Positions 53,496 to 61,767 of a stretch of 64,000 bases of DNA are shown here, piece after piece; the stretch's first letter is position 1, and the number at the start of each line of letters is the position of its first letter. The translations under genes were made by a program, and so were the position numbers. Source of the DNA: Microbacterium sp. SORGH_AS_0969 (GTDB lineage Bacteria; Actinomycetota; Actinomycetes; Actinomycetales; Microbacteriaceae); assembly GCF_030818255.1 (NCBI RefSeq), contig NZ_JAUTAG010000001.1, positions 2,170,001 through 2,234,000 of the forward strand, read 5' to 3'. Under the pieces are notes generated by a model that was given only the letters and a program-made list of their open reading frames with translations, was not told the origin of the DNA and ran no database searches.

Positions 53496-53662
53496 TGCAT
53501 CATCTCTGTTGGTAGGCCAGTGGGGACACTCTGAGGCGTCGATGTTGCGGGCTCCGGAGATGAGCCCATCCGCGTGGGGACTGCCGCACGAGCCGACCTC
53601 GTTGACCCCGTCCTCTGCTGGTTTCGACGCAAGCTAGCGGCGCGGGCCGAGCAACCCAAGGT

Positions 53663-54181
53663 TCACTCCGCCGAGAACAATTGATCTCGCGCTACCCCCG
53701 TTGAATCAGCTTTGCGCCCGATGACCATCACAGCGGTTGCAAGGACCATGCCGAGGAGTCCGACGAGTGCTCCGGGGATAGTCAGCCCTGTCAAAGTCAT
53801 AAGGTCGCTATTCGATCCGCTTGTCGCGCCAACGAGATAGGCGGCAACCGTGACGCTCGCCCAGACCAGCGTCACCGTGGACGTCAGCAGAAGAGAGGGA
53901 GCCGCGGTAAGGGTCCCGAGACCGCTTATGCACCTCGCAGCGCCTACGCAAAGGCCCACGGCCAAGAGCGCGAGAGCGGAGGCAATTGCGATCGCATAGC
54001 CTTCCTCTCCTTCGTCTGTGTAGCTAGCCGTGGACGCGAAGAAGAGAACCGCAGTCAGGACGCAGAACACGGCGACTGATACGCAGACCAAGGCTGCGAA
54101 CGCGGCGCGCCAATGGATAGCCCGCCGCTCTCGAGCATGCAGTGCGCCGGGCGATTCAGACCTGATTCTGGTGACCCCCAC
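53663..54181 (-). CDS. Four-helix membrane protein of unknown function
   Basis: A 172-residue protein with four hydrophobic helices (about 25-50, 60-85, 92-115, 125-155). I see no recognisable motif. It is located between repeats R1 and R2. Confidence 0.6.
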   Translation of the reverse strand: MGVTRIRSESPGALHARERRAIHWRAAFAALVCVSVAVFCVLTAVLFFASTASYTDEGEEGYAIAIASALALLAVGLCVGAARCISGLGTLTAAPSLLLTSTVTLVWASVTVAAYLVGATSGSNSDLMTLTGLTIPGALVGLLGMVLATAVMVIGRKADSTGVARDQLFSAE

Positions 54182-54316
54182 GCCGCGAGCCTAGTCCCGT
54201 TTGCCTGTCAACTCCGTACGTGGTGTCGCGAAGTCGACTGATCTCCGACGGCGCTAGCCGTTTGCGCATTTGATGAGCGTGGACGTCAACGAGCTTTGCG
54301 TAAACAGCGTTCGGCG

Positions 54317-54549
54317 TGTTGCGAAAACTAACCGGTTTCGGCTCGGGTGAAGCCGTGGTGAAAAGCTCCCCTGAACATGCGTGTCGAGTCGACTTGATAC
54401 CCCGTGCCGAAACGAGAAATGGGTCGAACGACGTGAAGCCATATCTGGGCCACAGGTTGATGCTCGTAACGCCGGGGGCGAGTCACCTCACTTGGGGCTA
54501 CCGCCGCGCGGGCGCCGGCTGGTATGAAACCGATCGTTTCTGGGTCTAG
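54317..54549. repeat. Repeat R2: short internally deleted unit
   Basis: A 233-bp derivative. It opens with palindrome P2 (about 54317-54347), continues with the same 150 bp as the left part of R4 (61170-61335), then keeps only the last few codons of the tandem-HTH gene (CTACCGCCGCGCGG, about 54499-54512). It ends with another palindrome copy, P3 (54519-54549). This is the layout of a non-autonomous derivative of the unit. Confidence 0.8.
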
Positions 54550-54589
54550 TGAGGCGCAGCGAGTCTAAGGGTGTGAACTGCCGTGGCGA

Positions 54590-55509
54590 ATGTCGCGTTT
54601 GTCGCATTGTTTCGCGTCCGATGAGGAGGACTTCCTCGGAGGCATCGACGGCCTCCTAGAGGTGACGCGGTTGCGGCCCTACTCATGCGATCGTGGACCA
54701 GTGAGCTTCGCAGACCTGGATCTTCCTGTTGCAGTGACGACACTTGGCGAGGGTGCAGGTCCGCCGGTGATCGTCCTGCCCGGAGGGCCCTGCCGAGGAC
54801 CGGAGTACTTAGGTGATCTAGCAGGCTTAGGTGAGACGCGTCAGTTGATCCTGATGCATCCCCGTGGGACCCCTAAAAGCGGCGGCCTCTCCCGCGGTTG
54901 GTGGACAGACGCGAACGACGTCATCCTGGTTGCGGATGCACTCGGCCTTCAATCGTGGCCCACTCCGCCGGAACCAGACTCGCTCTCGCCACGGCGACCC
55001 AGTTCACGTCGCGGGTTCGTTCCATGGCTCTCATCACCCCGCCCGCATCCTGGCTCACCGACATACCGTCCGACGCCGAATCGATTGCCGAGAAATACTG
55101 CGCTCTGGAAGCTCGGGAGGCTCTTGCGCTCGTGTTGACGGACGAACCCTCCACAGAGTTCGAGTTTCATGAGGCCTTCCAAAGGCAGGCGCCTGCGAGC
55201 TACGCACACTGGACCGCGGTCGAGCAGAGCCACGCGAAATCGGGAGCCGTCAGTTTAGTAGCGGCGGCGGCATGGTTCGCCGACATTCCTCCGGACGCAG
55301 GCGATCGCATCCGAGCAACCCCACAACCACCAACCCTCGCGGTTGCGGGCGATCGGGACCTCCTGACCGGCGTCAAGCCCGTCGCTGGGTACGCCAGCCT
55401 TCTTGGCGCTGACTACGCCCTCATCGAAGAGTGCGGCCACTACCCGTGGGTCGAGCAGCCGCAAGCGTTCCGCGGCCGACTGGACGCCTGGCTGAACCGA
55501 CACGTCTGA
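54590..55509 (+). pseudogene. Alpha/beta hydrolase, frameshifted
   Basis: The first frame (54590-54961) carries VIVLPGGPCRGPEYL and LILMHPRGTPKSGG, the oxyanion and strand region of a proline-iminopeptidase-like hydrolase. The frame changes near 54955, and IVAHSAGTRLAL (nucleophile Ser), AGDRDLLTG (Asp) and EECGHYPWVEQP (His) are encoded in the +2 frame to 55509. The two frames together make one hydrolase of about 300 residues. One base appears lost between ALG and IVAHSAG. The gene is most likely inactive. The true start is unclear (GTG 54702 is possible). Confidence 0.85.
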
Positions 55510-55679
55510 GACTCAAGCCGCCGCATGGTCGCGTGACACACCGCGTACATCGGCGTACGTGGGGACTGGCATCGCGGTAGGCGCGGAGTGTTCTCAAACA
55601 CCGAGCCGTTGGCATCGGCGCCCCTCACGCACGCGTACAACGACCTGTGATAGCGGGCGGACGAAGACTCGAACGCCGC

Positions 55680-56072
55680 CTAGGTTCGACTCCCACCCCG
55701 GGGCCGGCGCTGGATACCTGCCCGAACTAGGGCTTGACGGACACCGTTGTAGCTGACGTCGAAGTGGGCCGCGGTAGCCGCGAGCGACTTGCCGCTCTTA
55801 TAGAGCGCAGTGGCTTCGCGCACCTGCTCTTCCGACAGGGGCTGACGCCGAAGCTGAACGCCTTCGTCGCGGAGCAGCTTCAGCAGGCCACCCTTCGAAA
55901 GGGTGTAGTCGACGCAGAGAGATGGGGTTGTCGCGCCGGACTGGTACTTCTTTACGATCTCATCGACGAGAGAGGGATCAAGCCGACGGCGCAGGAGTCG
56001 AGGCGACCTCTTGGAGGGTGCATTGAATACGGGCGTATTCGGCGCTAGGCCAGCCAGTTTCTTCAGTTCCAC
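55680..56072 (-). CDS. Tandem helix-turn-helix protein (copy 1)
   Basis: A 130-residue DNA-binding-like protein with two similar HTH units: LRRRLDPSLVDEIVKKYQSG and TTPSLCVDYTLSKGGLLKLL, then LSEEQVREATALYKSGKSLA with AHFDVSYNGVRQALVRAG. It ends RPRGGSRT. The frame starts with GTG at 56072, but conserved coding-like sequence (KSALLPPPL) continues upstream in both copies, so this may be the C-terminal remnant of a longer recombinase-like gene. A paralogue is at 61335. Confidence 0.75.
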   Translation of the reverse strand: MELKKLAGLAPNTPVFNAPSKRSPRLLRRRLDPSLVDEIVKKYQSGATTPSLCVDYTLSKGGLLKLLRDEGVQLRRQPLSEEQVREATALYKSGKSLAATAAHFDVSYNGVRQALVRAGIQRRPRGGSRT

Positions 56073-56372
56073 CAGGGGTGGCGGCAGAAGTGCCGATTTA
56101 TTCGAGTTGCGGTGTACTGGGCCTACTTCAGGGATAGGACTCGAGTCTTACTCGAACAATTGGCCAAGGCCAAGGCGCGGCACCTCCGCGGCGATGGCTC
56201 AGACACGTTCTCTTCCTTGCCCTATCGCGGGTCGCGAGACCATGCTGACCTGCTTTTCGTTGAGTCCAAGCAGCAGAGAGTCGCGGTCACCGGTACTCCG
56301 GGTCCGACTGAGCAGCGATCTGCCTGACCGGCATGGAGTGGTTGCTCAGATCGATCACCGTGTTCTGGAATT
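56040..56372. repeat. Repeat R3: uninterrupted copy of the unit's middle part
   Basis: 56040-56092 (GCTAGGCCAGCCAGTTTCTT...GGTGGCGGCAG) matches 61701-61745, and 56093-56372 matches 63058-63345. There is no IS here, so this copy shows the pre-insertion state of R4. It joins the HTH gene to the end of the antitoxin gene. Confidence 0.9.
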
Positions 56373-56541
56373 CGCCGTCCGTTGCCTGGGTCAGCTCGGG
56401 AGATAGGTGCTCGATCGGGACGAGAGCAGCTACGCCCTTGCCGTGCCGGGTCAGGACGATGGACTCGCCCCCGAATCGGACGCGGTTGACGAGTTCCGAG
56501 AGCTGACCGCGGGCCTCGGAAACTGGAACTTCGTCCGTCAT
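56287..56541 (-). CDS. Phd/YefM-type antitoxin (orphan)
   Basis: An 84-residue prevent-host-death antitoxin: VPVSEARGQLSELVNRVRFG, VLTRHGKGVAALVPIEHL. No toxin gene follows downstream. Its last 26 codons (NHSMPVRQIAAQSDPEYR) are part of repeat R3 and recur in R4 and partly in R1. It is divergent from the MFS gene, with an operator-like palindrome between. Confidence 0.8.
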   Translation of the reverse strand: MTDEVPVSEARGQLSELVNRVRFGGESIVLTRHGKGVAALVPIEHLSPELTQATDGEFQNTVIDLSNHSMPVRQIAAQSDPEYR

Positions 56542-56550
56542 GACACCATG

Positions 56551-56581
56551 CTACATTATGTGAAATTTGTACAAAATGTAG
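56551..56581. promoter_or_regulatory. Operator-like palindrome upstream of antitoxin
   Basis: CTACATTATGT at 56551-56561 and ACAAAATGTAG at 56571-56581 form an inverted repeat (10 of 11 matching) with a 9-base centre. It lies between the antitoxin and MFS starts and would allow antitoxin autoregulation and control of the MFS gene. Confidence 0.7.
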
Positions 56582-56594
56582 CGAGGCGAGGTAC

Positions 56595-57809
56595 GTGGTC
56601 TATCGGGCGGAGGACGGTCGTAGCTTCGGGTGGCTGTGGGGCGCCACGGTAGGGGCCGCGCTGGGTGACGGTTTATCGATGACGGCCTTCCCGTTGTTGG
56701 TCGCCAGTCAGACGCGGGATCCGTTCATCGTCTCTCTTCTGCAGGTCGCGACAGGCCTACCTTGGCTGCTGTTCGGTCTCTTGGCGGGGGCCCTGGTCGA
56801 TCGATGGGACCGCCGAGCGGTCATGTGGCGCACTGACCTGGCACGCCTTTGCATCGCCCTCTCGCTCGGGGTGCTGGTCGCGCTCGGTCATGCGCCGGTG
56901 GCCGTCGTTCTGCTCGCGGCTTTCCTTCTTGCGTGTGGGTCGACGTTGATCCGGAGCGCGGCGCCCGCGTTGCTCCCCACGCTCGTTGCGCGTGAGAAAC
57001 TGGCGCACGCGAACGGCCGCCTGCAGGCGGGTTCTACCGTTTCGGGCAGCTTCCTCGGTCCCGCCGCGGGAAGCGTGCTGTACTCCCTCTCCGCGGCCGT
57101 GCCCTTCCTCACGCAGACGTTCGCCCTGGTCGTGTCGACAGTGTGCGTGTGGCGACTCCCCGCGACCCTCGTGCCGTCAGCATCGCGAACAGGGCGCAGC
57201 TCGATCTGGGCTGAGGCCACTGACGGGGTGCGGTGGCTGGCTGCGCACCGAGTTCTGCGCTCCATTGCAGTCGGCACGATTCTGCTCGCCGCCTCAACCG
57301 GCGTGCTCCTCGCCGTTCTCGTCATTCATGTGCTGGAGTTCCTACGTCTGCCGCCCGTCGGGTACGGCGTACTCATCAGCGTGTACGCCGGCGGGAGCCT
57401 CGCGGGATCACTCCTCACCGCACGACTCCGACACACACTCGGAACCAATCGGTGTCTGCTGACTTCTGCGCTCCTCGGGACTGTGTCCATCGCAGCCCTC
57501 GCGATGGCTCCCAACGCAGCTCTCGCAGGAGGCGCCCTCTTCACCCTCGGCGTCGCAACCATGCTGTGGAACATCCTGGCGGTCACGGTCCGACAGGAAC
57601 TCACCCCAAACCACCTTCTCGGGCGGGTGACGAGCGCGTTCACCGTCGCAAGCGTAGGCACCGCACCCATCGCCGCACCGCTAGGGGGCGTCGTCGCTTC
57701 TCTCACCAACACGTCGGTGGCAATCAGCGGCGCAGCGCTGCTCTGCGCATTTGCATGCATTGCCGTCGGTCGACTCCCGTACCTGGATGACACAAAATGG
57801 GCCGAATAG
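56595..57809 (+). CDS. MFS transporter (DHA3-type)
   Basis: A 404-residue transporter with about 12 helices. ALVDRWDRRAVMWRTDLAR is MFS motif A, and a repeat of it is present after the central loop as LLTARLRHTLGTNR. It resembles the macrolide-efflux-like DHA3 group. GTG start at 56595, close to the operator. Cargo between R3 and the SnoaL pseudogene. Confidence 0.85.
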   Translation: MVYRAEDGRSFGWLWGATVGAALGDGLSMTAFPLLVASQTRDPFIVSLLQVATGLPWLLFGLLAGALVDRWDRRAVMWRTDLARLCIALSLGVLVALGHAPVAVVLLAAFLLACGSTLIRSAAPALLPTLVAREKLAHANGRLQAGSTVSGSFLGPAAGSVLYSLSAAVPFLTQTFALVVSTVCVWRLPATLVPSASRTGRSSIWAEATDGVRWLAAHRVLRSIAVGTILLAASTGVLLAVLVIHVLEFLRLPPVGYGVLISVYAGGSLAGSLLTARLRHTLGTNRCLLTSALLGTVSIAALAMAPNAALAGGALFTLGVATMLWNILAVTVRQELTPNHLLGRVTSAFTVASVGTAPIAAPLGGVVASLTNTSVAISGAALLCAFACIAVGRLPYLDDTKWAE

Positions 57810-57907
57810 ATGACGCCATGGTGCGAGACCGATTGACTGCGGGAGCATGTGAGTGTGCATCACACACTGCGCCTCTCAGCCCGCGTCCGTAACTCGTCGA
57901 GGGGAAA

Positions 57908-58399
57908 ATGTTGAGCGACGTTGAGGAGCGTCTCGAGCTCCTCGAAGCCGAACTGGCCATACGCCGGCTTGTCGCCGTGTACTGTCATGGCGCTGATAAA
58001 CGTGATCTTGATCGATTTCTGAGCGTGTGGGCATCGAACGCATCTTGGGTGCTCAGTGACGAGGCGACCTTCAGAGGTCACGATGCCATCGCGAGTGTCG
58101 TTCGACGCCAATGGGAAGCCTTCGCCGGTTACGTTCACTAGACCACCAATCACGTCGTCGAAGTCGACGGGGACCGAGCAAAGGGCGAGTGCGATGTCGC
58201 CGTGGCGGTCCAGCTCCACAACGGTCAGTGGCTACACTCCGGGGGCACCTACATCGACGAGTACGTTCGTAGCGACGGGCGCTGGTTGATCGCTCGGCGA
58301 GATGCCCGCCGCGGCTTCGACATCGACCCGCCGCCGGAACCTCACGATATTCCGGTTCGTTTTGACGACCTTCTCTCGTCAACTGACGAAGAGAACTGA
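57908..58399 (+). pseudogene. SnoaL/NTF2-like gene with an internal amber codon
   Basis: The frame from ATG 57908 reads an NTF2/SnoaL-like start (LEAELAIRRLVAVYCHGADK and RDLDRFLSVWASNASW) up to a TAG at 58139-58141. It continues in the same frame as TTNHVVEVDGDRAKGECDVA, then LDEY-like YIDEYVRSDGRWLIARRDAR. The expected residue at the stop is Gln (CAG to TAG), so it is a nonsense mutation. A degenerate palindrome-like TGGTGCGAGACCGAT lies at about 57820. Confidence 0.85.
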
Positions 58400-58443
58400 G
58401 CCGTCCCTGTCGGCTAAAGAGCGAAGCCGTGCTCATGACGTTT

Positions 58444-58474
58444 TGGTGCCAAACCGATCGGTTTCGCGCCGAGG
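58444..58474. repeat. Island palindrome P4
   Basis: TGGTGCC-AAACCGATCGGTTT-CGCGCC, the best-preserved copy: the central 14 bases are a perfect palindrome. It lies between the SnoaL pseudogene and the 2H gene. Confidence 0.85.
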
Positions 58475-58557
58475 TGTGCCGCTTCTGTCACATCAGCGCA
58501 CCGTGCCTGGTCGGCGGCTAGGGTCGAATATCTCAGCGAGCGAAAGGAGCCCATCGG

Positions 58558-59157
58558 ATGCGACGCCCCTTCATGACCGACCCCGAGCTGCTGCGCTCGT
58601 TGCGGGGCCAGCAGTACCTGGTGCGCCGCCCCGTCGCGGACGTTGCGAAGTTCTACGACGACGAACAGCGATCGCTTCGAGGTCTACTACAGACATCTCT
58701 CCCTTGTCCCAACACCGGCCATGTGACCTTGCGCGGCTTCTTCGAGCCCGAACGAGTGCAGCCGCTTGGAGATGCTCTAGCGGGGTGGGCGCAACTCCAA
58801 GCTCCCATCGATCTCCGGGTGGCAGCCGTCGACGGATTCCCGACACCATTTCAGATCGTGATCGCGCGAGCCGAACGTTCGCCATCCCTCGTGAGCGCCT
58901 ACACGGCCCTCACCGAGATGCTCGACACCAGCGACTTTAGACGCATCGGCGAACTCCCGCTTTACGAGTGGGTGTTTCACCTGTCACTCCTATATGCCGG
59001 TGCCCTGCCCGAACTCGAGTGGCTGGCGCTCCATGGTCAGAGTCGGCGCGACCTTGCATCGGTGCCGGCCGAAGTGATCACCTCCGCTGAGTATGTCTGG
59101 TACGACGACGACGGCGAACACATCGAGGTCCTGCCCCTCGGCACGGATCGCTACTGA
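58558..59157 (+). CDS. 2H phosphoesterase / 2'-5' RNA ligase-like protein
   Basis: A 199-residue protein with two HxT/S motifs: HVTLRGFFEPERVQPLG at about residue 62-78 and FHLSLLYAG at about 140, as expected of the 2H phosphoesterase fold (LigT-like). Family members act on 2'-5' linkages or cyclic phosphates. The start is ATG 58558 or ATG 58573. No RNA-processing neighbour is present. Confidence 0.72.
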   Translation: MRRPFMTDPELLRSLRGQQYLVRRPVADVAKFYDDEQRSLRGLLQTSLPCPNTGHVTLRGFFEPERVQPLGDALAGWAQLQAPIDLRVAAVDGFPTPFQIVIARAERSPSLVSAYTALTEMLDTSDFRRIGELPLYEWVFHLSLLYAGALPELEWLALHGQSRRDLASVPAEVITSAEYVWYDDDGEHIEVLPLGTDRY

Positions 59158-59240
59158 CCCAACGGCGCTACCTCAAACATTGAACAAAGGCTCGGGTGCG
59201 AGCGTGGGATGCCGTGGCTATCGCTCTACCATTGAGCGCC

Positions 59241-59531
59241 ATGCGATACCGGCTGATGAACGATTACTTAGCGGACTGGCCGTTCTGGGGGGAGGGGGAG
59301 GATGCCGGGCTGTGTGCTGCAGGTAATCCCGCGCTTCCCGCTGATCTGGAAGCCGACATTCGGGCATGGGCTGCATGCTTCAATGACCAGTTCAGTTGGG
59401 AGTATGGATGGCCGGATGAGGAGACCGCCGCTGCTCACAAAGTCGAGGGCGAACGGCTGCACCGTTGCGTACAGCGGGCCCTACCTGAGCATGACATCGT
59501 CCTCAACTACTGGGAGAAATCCGTCCGATAG
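59241..59531 (+). CDS. Small conserved-looking hypothetical protein
   Basis: A 96-residue protein starting MRYRLMNDYLADWPFW, with RAWAACFNDQFSWEYGWPDEE and HDIVLNYWEKS. The Trp-rich composition is unlike noise, so it is likely real. I recognise no family. Confidence 0.6.
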   Translation: MRYRLMNDYLADWPFWGEGEDAGLCAAGNPALPADLEADIRAWAACFNDQFSWEYGWPDEETAAAHKVEGERLHRCVQRALPEHDIVLNYWEKSVR

Positions 59532-59569
59532 GCACTCGCGCTTCGACGCATCACCGATCGACTTCGCTG

Positions 59570-60172
59570 CTATCGATTGATGGCTGCCCATGCCTCAAAC
59601 TCCCCCTGCACCTCGTCGAAAAAAGCCGTCTTCGCCCGCGTGTAATCGTCGTAGTCGGCTTTGCCGACCTGTTGTGCACTGAGATCTCGTTTCACTGCCT
59701 CGTAGCGACTGCGAGCGTCAGGGTTAGCCCGTAACCAGTCGCGGAACCAGACCGTGTAAAAGCCCCAGGGGGAGTCTGCTCGTCGGACATGCAGGATGGC
59801 TTGGGCGTCCTCGTTCCAGAAAAGTTGCTTCTCCCATACGCGGGGATCGACCTCGACCGAGCCTCGTGGAAGGTCGCGGTCGACGCCCGGGGAATCTGGT
59901 CGGGATCCACGAGCCCTCATGTAGCCCAACGGTTGCAACCTCGCGCGGAGGTCCCCCTCGGCGGGCAGGGGAGAAATGCGTAGCTGCAGATCGATTAGAG
60001 GCTTCGCTGCAAGGCCAGGCACGGAGGTGGAGCCGATGTGATCGAGTTTCGCGGACTCGCTGCCATCCATTCCTTTCAACGCGTCGCCCACGTCAGACAG
60101 TAAACGCGATGCGCGCTGAGGCCACTCGGCTTGATGCTCGACCAGCGCAGCCGGATTTTTCTCCTCGCTCAC
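59570..60172 (-). CDS. GrpB family protein
   Basis: A 200-residue protein of the GrpB/UPF0157 nucleotidyltransferase-like group: KLDHIGSTSVPGLAAKPLID is the family's nucleotide-binding motif, with HVRRADSPWGFYTVWFRDWL later. Its role is not known. The stop is 39 bases from the end of the small gene at 59241 (convergent). Confidence 0.85.
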   Translation of the reverse strand: MSEEKNPAALVEHQAEWPQRASRLLSDVGDALKGMDGSESAKLDHIGSTSVPGLAAKPLIDLQLRISPLPAEGDLRARLQPLGYMRARGSRPDSPGVDRDLPRGSVEVDPRVWEKQLFWNEDAQAILHVRRADSPWGFYTVWFRDWLRANPDARSRYEAVKRDLSAQQVGKADYDDYTRAKTAFFDEVQGEFEAWAAINR

Positions 60173-60173
60173 G

Positions 60174-60587
60174 TCAGCTTCGCAGGGTCGCGTAGTCAGC
60201 TACGGACGTGAACTCTGCCGCGGCCGCTTGAAGTGTGGGGTCGGCGGCGATGAAGGCGTCGGCCTGCAAGGTCGCGACGGCGAGGTACTCCGCGAGCGCG
60301 GTGTCCTCCCAATCGAGTTGTCCTGCGATCTTCCACGCGGTGGCTCGGGAGACACGGTCGCCGAGCAGACGGATCTGCAGGGTGGCGAGCCCGTCGAGTT
60401 GAGCGCGCGCAACCTTCTCCTCAATCGCACCTTCGCGCATCTCGCGGTAGAGCAGGGAGAGCACGTGGCTGCGCAGCACGGCGGGACCCACGAGGCGATG
60501 CCGAGACCCGATTCCGGGATCGTCGCGAATGATTCGGAGTGCGGTGGGCGCGTCGATCGCGAAGCGCTTTCCTGCGGGCTTCATCAT
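60174..60587 (-). CDS. VapC-like PIN-domain toxin
   Basis: A 137-residue protein with a PIN-like order: KRFAIDAPTALRII with the first Asp, LRSHVLSLLYREMREGAIEE, RLLGDRVSRATAWKIA, DTALAEYLAVATLQADAFIA with Glu and Asp. It matches a subgroup of VapC toxins (RNA-cleaving). No intact antitoxin precedes it; a 3'-like frame ending RIERDWLKR overlaps its ATG. The start at 60587 is chosen because the open frame above it runs into palindrome P5. Confidence 0.68.
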   Translation of the reverse strand: MMKPAGKRFAIDAPTALRIIRDDPGIGSRHRLVGPAVLRSHVLSLLYREMREGAIEEKVARAQLDGLATLQIRLLGDRVSRATAWKIAGQLDWEDTALAEYLAVATLQADAFIAADPTLQAAAAEFTSVADYATLRS

Positions 60588-60741
60588 CTCTTCAGCCAAT
60601 CCCGTTCGATCCTGGTACTCAAGTCTGAGGCGGAACACCACGGAAAAGGTGTCGCCCCCGAGGGCACAAATAGGAGTAACCAACCACTTCCACGGGACGC
60701 CTGGAAAATGGCCACTGACCCCGCTCCGCAACACCAACCTG

Positions 60742-60771
60742 TGGTGCAAAACCCATCGGTTCGCGCCACCA
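60742..60771. repeat. Island palindrome P5
   Basis: TGGTGCAAAACCCATCGGTT and CGCGCCACCA: a slightly degenerate copy whose ends (TGGTGC/GCGCCACCA) are also inverted. It lies upstream of the VapC-like gene. Confidence 0.8.
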
Positions 60772-60848
60772 ACCCGTCGAGGGTGGAGTGAGTGACGGTG
60801 TACGTATTACCGCCCTGCAGAAGACGCCTCGATCCTCTGACTCCCGAG

Positions 60849-61073
60849 TCAACCCTCGCCCGGACCCGATGCGAGTCGGGTGAGCCGCGTGCGCCCCGAG
60901 ACGCTGGCGTAGTCGACCAGATACACATGTTGTCCCGGCCCAAGCCGGTCGATGAGATCGATTAGCGGGATACCTGACCGGAAATCGTGTTCACTGATCG
61001 ACCGTGGGTAAGCCCCAGCGACGAGGAAAACGGGCATGCGTTCGATTCCGTCAACCGGGTGAGTCCTGGTCAT
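60849..61073 (-). CDS. Small hypothetical protein (doubtful)
   Basis: A 74-residue frame with plausible strand/helix order (PVFLVAGAYPRSI, LIDLIDRLGPGQHVYLVDYA). No family recognised and no strong ribosome site. It lies between palindromes P5 and P6. Confidence 0.35.
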   Translation of the reverse strand: MTRTHPVDGIERMPVFLVAGAYPRSISEHDFRSGIPLIDLIDRLGPGQHVYLVDYASVSGRTRLTRLASGPGEG

Positions 61074-61334
61074 GTGACGAGTCTGCTATGTGCGGCGGCA
61101 CCGACGCCACATCGGTCGGGACAGGGCTAGCGCCAGTCCGACCGCGGGGTGGGAGTGCAACGAGCGATGTGGTGCGAAGCCGATCGGTTTTGAGCCGGGC
61201 AACGGCGCCGCGAGAAGTTTCCCTGAACGCGCTCACGGAGTGGGCTCGAAACCCCATGTCGAAACGGGAAACGGGTCGAAAAGTGTGTGGGCATTCTTGT
61301 GGCCAGGGGTCGATGCTCTCAGTGCTGGGGGGGC

Positions 61335-61691
61335 TCACTTATAGCTACCGCCGCGCGGACGCAGCTGAACTCCCTCTCTGATGAGGCGCTGCCGCACGTT
61401 GTTGTAGCTGGTGTCGAGGCGAGACGCGATGGTGGCGATTGGATGGCCGTGCTCGTACATCGCTCGTGCGACCTCGACCTGGTCGCTAGTGAGCGCTTGA
61501 TGTCGCAGTGATGCTCCCTCGTCTCGAAGCAAGCGAAGGATGCCGGTCTTCGACAGACCGTAGGTCTCACAAAGACTTGGGGTCGTTGCGCCCGACTCGT
61601 ACTCAGTGACGATTCGCTTGACCTGCGCAGGTTCGAGACGTCGCCGAAGTGATCGGCTCACCTGTTTTAGAGGGTTGGTTGAGAGAGGCAA
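61335..61691 (-). CDS. Tandem helix-turn-helix protein (copy 2)
   Basis: A 118-residue paralogue of the protein at 55680: VSRSLRRRLEPAQVKRIVTEYE, TTPSLCETYGLSKTGILRLL, then LTSDQVEVARAMYEHGHPIA and SRLDTSYNNVRQRLIREGVQ, ending RPRGGSYK. The start is TTG 61691. The GTG used by copy 1 is GGA here, but upstream bases remain coding-like (GELQKLAGLA) across the IS insertion point, supporting decay of a longer gene. Confidence 0.75.
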   Translation of the reverse strand: MPLSTNPLKQVSRSLRRRLEPAQVKRIVTEYESGATTPSLCETYGLSKTGILRLLRDEGASLRHQALTSDQVEVARAMYEHGHPIATIASRLDTSYNNVRQRLIREGVQLRPRGGSYK

Positions 61692-61767
61692 ATCTGTCGC
61701 TAGGCCAGCCAGTTTCTGCAGTTCTCCCAGGGGTGGCGGCAGCAGTGAATCGGCCTGGCTTTCGTTC

